Below are positions 13,498 through 16,540 of a stretch of 16,540 bases of DNA, piece after piece (position 1 is the first letter of the stretch; each line of letters starts with the position of its first letter). The translations under genes and the position numbers were made by a program. The notes below the pieces were generated by a model. It saw nothing but the letters and a program-made list of their open reading frames with translations, did no database searches and had not been told where the DNA came from. This stretch comes from Nitrospinaceae bacterium. GTDB taxonomy: Bacteria; Nitrospinota; Nitrospinia; Nitrospinales; VA-1. The DNA lies in NCBI GenBank assembly GCA_029261675.1, contig JAJDBA010000282.1, positions 1 to 16,540 of the forward strand, written 5' to 3'.

Positions 13498-13882
13498 AAA
13501 CTTTCCTTAAAATGGGAGGTGATGAAAAAAGCCCCAAATGGTGCGGAACAATCCGAGGCATTCCCCTCATTATTTCCGAATAATTCCAATATACTGGATT
13601 TAATATTACAAAGCTTAGATAATTTTAGCACCAAATTAACGAGATTTTTGCGGAATTCTTTAAGACTCAATCACTAAACAACTGTGCTGATTGCAGAACC
13701 ATTCTTCAGTTCCCAGCATCACCTTGGCAATCATGTCCAAAGCCGCGCGCCGTTGGTCGAGAACTTCGTATATCGTTGGTTTGACAAAAAAAGGTCAAGC
13801 CGTCACTTGCCTATAGCGTGATTAAAGATTTGATAGTTGATAAAAACATCATCAACACGAAGGGCGTAAGCCTTTGAAGAAT
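13498..13882. other. Intergenic region upstream of the Anbu operon, next to the integration site
   Basis: This region must hold the promoter of the minus-strand Anbu operon, but I see no pair of hexamers good enough to call. It contains the gene remnant described at 13660-13794. It also holds a short dyad TTGAC-N8-GTCAA around 13781-13798 and a GTTGAT/ATCAAC inverted repeat near 13836-13856, close to the 3' end of the tRNA fragment. No complete gene is visible. Confidence 0.5.
13660..13794 (-). pseudogene. Possible C-terminal remnant of an unidentified gene
   Basis: On the minus strand 44 codons are open to a TAA at 13660-13662 and read like real protein: TIYEVLDQRRAALDMIAK, then VMLGTEEWFCNQHSCLVIES. 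The upstream end is a TGA (13795-13797) just before a run of seven T residues, a typical place for a frameshift. No start codon gives a sensible N-terminus; the first ATG would leave 24 residues. I read it as the tail of a gene truncated or frameshifted near the integration site. The family is not recognised, and a chance open stretch remains possible. Confidence 0.35.
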
Positions 13883-13928
13883 TGGTACGCCTGGTAGGAT
13901 TCGAACCTACGACCTACGGATTAGAAGT
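13883..13928 (-). tRNA. 3' fragment of tRNA-Arg(TCT), attachment site of the integrated element
   Basis: On the minus strand this reads from the anticodon loop CTTCTAA (anticodon TCT, 13927-13921) through the 3' anticodon strand TCCGT, variable loop AGGTC, a perfect T-arm GTAGG-TTCGAAT-CCTAC, the acceptor strand CAGGCGT, discriminator A and encoded CCA (13885-13883). The 5' half is absent: no ACGCCTG acceptor strand or D-arm lies upstream, and the base-pairing partner ACGGA of the anticodon stem is replaced. It is therefore not a functional tRNA gene. It is the duplicated 3' end left when a tyrosine recombinase inserted an element at the anticodon loop. The intact tRNA should be at the far end of the element, to the right of the window. 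Confidence 0.85.
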
Positions 13929-13934
13929 TCTAAT
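13920..13934. repeat. Inverted repeat across the crossover region of the att site
   Basis: ATTAGAA-g-TTCTAAT is a perfect 7-base inverted repeat with one central base. One arm lies in the element and the other in the tRNA anticodon loop. This is the symmetry expected for paired core-type recombinase binding sites, although the single-base centre is shorter than the usual 6-8 base overlap, so the exact role is inferred. Confidence 0.45.
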
Positions 13935-13948
13935 GCCTTTCCTTATTG

Positions 13949-13975
13949 CAAGGGGTTGAAATTTTTAACCCCTTG
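13949..13975. repeat. Strong hairpin next to the att site
   Basis: CAAGGGGTT (13949-13957) and AACCCCTTG (13967-13975) form a perfect 9-base stem. It can be extended inward by a G-U and A-T pairs, leaving a very small loop. It overlaps the -35 hexamer of the candidate integrase promoter, so it could influence integrase expression or be a folded recombination element. There is no T-tract. Confidence 0.6.
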
Positions 13976-14002
13976 ACAAGTCCTTTAATACAGCTCTATC
14001 CT
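13973..14002 (+). promoter_or_regulatory. Candidate integrase promoter
   Basis: A perfect TTGACA (13973-13978) with an 18-base spacer to TATCCT (13997-14002). It would start transcription near 14009 and give a leader of about 95 bases before the integrase ATG. Confidence 0.4.
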
Positions 14003-14057
14003 TAAATAGCTAACCAGAAGTTTCTATAGCCATCAATAAAGCCTGCATCTATTAGAC

Positions 14058-14071
14058 CTCTATTAATAGAG
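14058..14071. promoter_or_regulatory. 14-base perfect palindrome in the integrase leader
   Basis: CTCTATTAATAGAG is fully self-complementary and lies 31 bases before the integrase ATG, downstream of the candidate promoter. TCTATTA also occurs 11 bases earlier as a direct repeat (14048-14054). This is a likely binding site for a dimeric repressor or excisionase, or an integrase arm site. No regulator gene is seen in the window. Confidence 0.45.
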
Positions 14072-14102
14072 ATTTCTGTTTCTATTGTTTTTGGAGTGAG
14101 AA

Positions 14103-15353
14103 ATGCCCGAAATTAAAATTACCAAACGTGAAATTGATAAATTAAAGAATCCTCTTAAAGGACAAGTGTTTTATAGAGATAAAAACTTAAAGGGGTTTGG
14201 CGTTTATGTGGGAAAGACATCAAAAACTTATTTTGTGGAAAAGTGGATGGGTGGAAAAGCCATTAGAACCACAATTGGTAAGCATGGCCCACTAAACCCA
14301 GTAAAAGCCAGAAAAAAGGCCGAAGAACTTTTGGGGAAAATGAGTGTAGGGGAAAACCCAAATTTAGAAAAGAAAAACCAAGTGTTTAATAAAGTAATTT
14401 TAAAGGGAGCTTTTGAAGATTTTTTGAAGACTAGAAAGACTCTCAAAGAACGCACCATATATGATTATAGGCGCACAATGGATGGGCCTTTTAAAAGTTG
14501 GCAGACTAAAAGAATCACAGAGATATCAAAATTGATGGTGGCTGAGAAACACACAAAGCTTGGGAAGGAAATTGGCCACGCCCAGGCTAATCAGTCAATG
14601 CGAGTTTTAAGAGCCATCTTTTCTTTTGCAATGGGTAAATATGAGGATGGCAAGGGCCAACAATTGATAATGGCGAACCCTGTCCGAGTAATTTCGGAAA
14701 CCAAAGCTTGGTTTAAGGTGAATAGAAGAGAATCGATAATAAAGGAAAAAGACCTGTCAAGATGGTATCAAGCGGTTGCAGGGTTAAAAAATAATAAAAA
14801 AAGTAGCATAGCAGAATCGGTCAGGGACTATTTGCTATTACTTTTATTTACCGGGTTAAGAAGAGAAGAAGCGGCTAGGCTTAAATGGGAAGACATAAAT
14901 TTTGAGGAGAAAATTCTAACTGTATCAGATACCAAAAATCACAAACCATTAATCTTACCTTTAACAGATTTTTTATTACACTTGTTTAGAAAGAGGTCGA
15001 AGGATGTGAAAGGTGATTATGTATTCCCTGGTAAGGGTGTGAAAGGGCATATAGTTGAACCTGGAAAACAAATTAAAAACGTTATAGAAGAGTCAGGAGT
15101 TCAATTTACAATCCATGATTTAAGGAGAACTTTTTCTACGATTGCAGAATCTTTGGATATCCATCCTTACTCTCTAAAAAGGTTGGTAAATCACAAATCT
15201 GGAATGGGTGGGGATGTTACGCAGGGTTATGTCATTCATGAAATCGAGAGATTGAGGAAGCTCATGCAAAAGATTACAAACCGTATTCTTAAGCTGGCAA
15301 GGGGAAAATCCGCTGGAGAGGTTATTCCTTTCCCACAGAAAAAATCTTTCTGA
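14103..15353 (+). CDS. int: Tyrosine recombinase / integrase (P4-like, with arm-binding domain)
   Basis: A 416-residue site-specific recombinase that inserts and excises the element. Residues about 5-87 are the arm-type DNA-binding domain found in P4-like integrases (KGFGVYVGKTSKTYFVEKW, then IRTTIGKHGPLNPVKAR and a GENP end). Residues ~100-195 form the helical core-binding domain. The catalytic domain has R253 (FTGLRREEAARLKW), K278 (DTKNHKP), H338-x-x-R341 (IHDLRRTFSTIAE), H364 (LVNHKSG) and the nucleophile Y376 (TQGYV), so it looks active. GGAG lies 8 bases before the ATG. It reads away from the tRNA-Arg fragment 175 bases to its left. P4-type integrases commonly target the 3' part of tRNA genes, which agrees with the site found. 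Confidence 0.95.
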   Translation: MPEIKITKREIDKLKNPLKGQVFYRDKNLKGFGVYVGKTSKTYFVEKWMGGKAIRTTIGKHGPLNPVKARKKAEELLGKMSVGENPNLEKKNQVFNKVILKGAFEDFLKTRKTLKERTIYDYRRTMDGPFKSWQTKRITEISKLMVAEKHTKLGKEIGHAQANQSMRVLRAIFSFAMGKYEDGKGQQLIMANPVRVISETKAWFKVNRRESIIKEKDLSRWYQAVAGLKNNKKSSIAESVRDYLLLLLFTGLRREEAARLKWEDINFEEKILTVSDTKNHKPLILPLTDFLLHLFRKRSKDVKGDYVFPGKGVKGHIVEPGKQIKNVIEESGVQFTIHDLRRTFSTIAESLDIHPYSLKRLVNHKSGMGGDVTQGYVIHEIERLRKLMQKITNRILKLARGKSAGEVIPFPQKKSF

Positions 15354-15529
15354 TCAGTGACAGTAAACACTTGTATGCGCAGAGTTTGAAAAGAGAACTG
15401 AGTCCATTTCTTGTTCAGTTGAAATTTAAACAAACACTTGTCGGGCTAAAGCAGACTTTAAATGGAATAAAAAATGTCGTATTCTTCCGGCATCCAATCT
15501 TTCTAAAATACTCAAATTAAAGAGGCTGC
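15354..15529. other. Intergenic region between integrase and cargo gene
   Basis: The sequence is AT-rich with a 10-base direct repeat AAACACTTGT (15365-15374 and 15432-15441), 67 bases apart. There is no clear terminator for the integrase gene and no good promoter. GAGG 5 bases before the next ATG is the ribosome-binding site. Confidence 0.4.
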
Positions 15530-16540
15530 ATGAGTATAATCAGGTGCGAGGAATGTGGTAAGGAAGTTTCCGACAAAGCTATAACTTGTCCAGAGTGTGG
15601 CGATCAAATTGCCACTGCACTTCTAACAGCAGCAACCGAAGAACTGGAAATTGATAAATGCCGACATGATCAGCTATCTAGAGATATTCGAAAGGTTGGG
15701 CTAACCTTAATTTCGTATTGTTTTTTCTGCGCTCTCACTTTAGGGCAATACGATGAAATTATTAGAACAGGTAATCTGAAGATACCAGTTCTAAACATTA
15801 AGGTAAAAACTTCTACATTTATAATTATCGGGCCTGTTATTCTCTCGTTTCTATCCCTTTATTTGCATCTTTTCATTTATGAGTGGAATAAGATCAAAAT
15901 TCCTGATGATGAGAAACTCCCATTTGCCTTCAATTTAAAACGCCCTCTAGCAAAATATCTGACGATATTTACTTTTGTAGCAACTCCTTCTGTCACGTTG
16001 TTTATTTTTTCAATAAAAGCACGTATATGGGATGTGTGGTGGAGTGGGGTCTGGGGAGTATTGGCCACGGTGATAGGCGCTCTAATGGTTAGTTCATATT
16101 TAACTCGCACCAGCTTTTTAAAGAAAACCTTGATAACCGTAGCACTTCTAAGCCTTCTACATTTTAATTGGAGTAATTCCAAAAAATTAATTTTTGAGTT
16201 TCCTATAGATTTAAGGAGCTCTGACTTTAGTAAAGTAACCTTGAAGGGTTTGAATTTAAGAAACGCGACTCTATCTTTTTCCAACCTTGAAGGGGCAACC
16301 CTTAAAGGGGTAAATCTTACAGGGGCAAAAATTATAGAGGCAAATTTTGAAGGGGCAAACCTTAAAGAGGCAAACCTTACAGAGGCATACCTTAAAGGGA
16401 CAATCTTTACAGGGGCAAACCTTGCAGGAGCAAACCTTGAAAGGGCAATCCTTAAAGGGGTAAAATTTGAAGGGGCAAACCTTGAAGGGACGATCCTTAG
16501 AGGGGTAAACCTTACAGGGGAAAACCTTAAAGGGGTAAAC
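15530..16540 (+). CDS. Zinc-ribbon, multi-TM, pentapeptide-repeat protein (partial, C-terminus outside window)
   Basis: The frame is open from ATG 15530 to the right edge (337 codons, no stop). Residues 6-23 form a zinc ribbon, CEECGKEVSDKAITCPEC (C6, C9, C20, C23). Five hydrophobic segments follow at about 56-72, 95-117, 142-162, 172-190 and 198-212, anchoring the protein in the inner membrane. From about residue 226 the sequence becomes pentapeptide repeats of the A(N/D)LxG type (NLEGA, NLTGA, NFEGA, NLKEA and so on), which fold as a right-handed quadrilateral beta-helix. The regular part runs from residue 252 to the edge. GAGG precedes the start. It is the first cargo gene after the integrase. 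Function is unknown; sensing, scaffold or defence roles are guesses. An overlapping minus-strand open frame of 135 codons is a shadow of this gene. Confidence 0.88.
   Translation, partial: MSIIRCEECGKEVSDKAITCPECGDQIATALLTAATEELEIDKCRHDQLSRDIRKVGLTLISYCFFCALTLGQYDEIIRTGNLKIPVLNIKVKTSTFIIIGPVILSFLSLYLHLFIYEWNKIKIPDDEKLPFAFNLKRPLAKYLTIFTFVATPSVTLFIFSIKARIWDVWWSGVWGVLATVIGALMVSSYLTRTSFLKKTLITVALLSLLHFNWSNSKKLIFEFPIDLRSSDFSKVTLKGLNLRNATLSFSNLEGATLKGVNLTGAKIIEANFEGANLKEANLTEAYLKGTIFTGANLAGANLERAILKGVKFEGANLEGTILRGVNLTGENLKGVN
16283..16537 (+). repeat. Tandem 15-base coding repeat, 17 units
   Basis: Seventeen consecutive 15-base units with consensus AACCTTRMAGGGGYA, each encoding one pentapeptide, run without a gap to the window edge. 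Units differ by a few bases, mostly in the variable third codon and in GGG versus GAG. The strong similarity at DNA level, not only protein level, points to expansion by slippage or unequal exchange. Confidence 0.92.

Larger units (their letters stand above)
13883..16540. mobile_element. Left end of an integrative element or genomic island at tRNA-Arg
   Basis: The element starts at the tRNA-Arg 3' fragment and includes the tyrosine recombinase (14103-15353) and at least one cargo gene (15530 onward). Its other end is outside the window. Neighbouring content changes from conserved metabolic operons to AT-rich accessory DNA at this point. Whether it is a prophage remnant, an ICE or a simple island cannot be decided, since no phage structural, conjugation or replication genes are visible. 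Confidence 0.75.

Noticed and set aside
13410..13677. Opposing open frames of 86 codons each on both strands near the start of the ATP-grasp gene
   Set aside because: They mirror each other, overlap the ATP-grasp start and its upstream region, and have no ribosome-binding site or domain features.
13883..13934. A complete functional tRNA-Arg gene on the minus strand
   Set aside because: The D-arm, the 5' acceptor strand and the 5' half of the anticodon stem are missing.
15877..16284. A 135-codon minus-strand open frame
   Set aside because: It overlaps the zinc-ribbon/TM/pentapeptide gene almost entirely and has no family features, while the plus-strand product has clear domains.
16283..16537. 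CRISPR-like or non-coding satellite array of 15-base repeats
   Set aside because: The repeats are directly tandem with no spacers, have a period divisible by three and stay in frame with a gene that starts with a zinc ribbon, so they are coding pentapeptide repeats.

Overview
The window reads as a piece of a mesophilic, probably marine, Gram-negative bacterial chromosome of moderate to low GC. The Gram-negative reading rests on a small lipoprotein with a clear lipobox. The mix of a CDP-inositol cluster, an Anbu/ATP-grasp operon and a B12-type radical SAM enzyme would fit Nitrospinota or a similar deep-branching lineage, but I cannot confirm any phylum from the sequence alone.

Layout. (1) 1-2439, minus strand: a cobalamin-type radical SAM enzyme of the RiPP-maturation class, followed after 10 bases by a flavin-binding PPOX-fold protein that runs off the left edge. 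(2) 2708-7950: an inositol cluster. Three plus-strand genes (CDP-alcohol phosphotransferase, multi-pass flippase-like protein, inositol-phosphate cytidylyltransferase) converge on a minus-strand two-domain CDP-alcohol phosphotransferase. That gene is divergent from a plus-strand myo-inositol-3-phosphate synthase. Together they can make inositol phosphate from glucose 6-phosphate, activate it as CDP-inositol and pass it to an alcohol acceptor (lipid or second inositol phosphate). (3) 8000-9304: a strong bidirectional terminator, a 52-residue basic protein, a cold-shock protein, a 555-base intergenic stretch and a small lipoprotein. (4) 9411-13497, minus strand: a four-gene operon in transcription order circularly permuted ATP-grasp, alpha-E protein, Anbu proteasome-like hydrolase, transglutaminase. 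This is a recognised but functionally obscure predicted peptide-ligation/cleavage system. (5) 13660-13794: an open stretch that looks like a gene remnant. (6) From about 13883 to the right edge: one end of an integrated element. A 3' fragment of a tRNA-Arg(TCT) gene serves as the attachment site, followed by a tyrosine recombinase with its own candidate promoter and palindrome. The last gene is a cargo gene encoding a zinc-ribbon, multi-TM, pentapeptide-repeat protein whose 3' part is a tandem array of 15-base units still open at the window end.

The most interesting parts are the inositol cluster with its apparently degenerate cytidylyltransferase-like domain fused to a phosphotransferase, the Anbu operon, the radical SAM gene without a visible precursor peptide, and the element at the tRNA-Arg site. 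No CRISPR array, rRNA gene or insertion sequence was seen.
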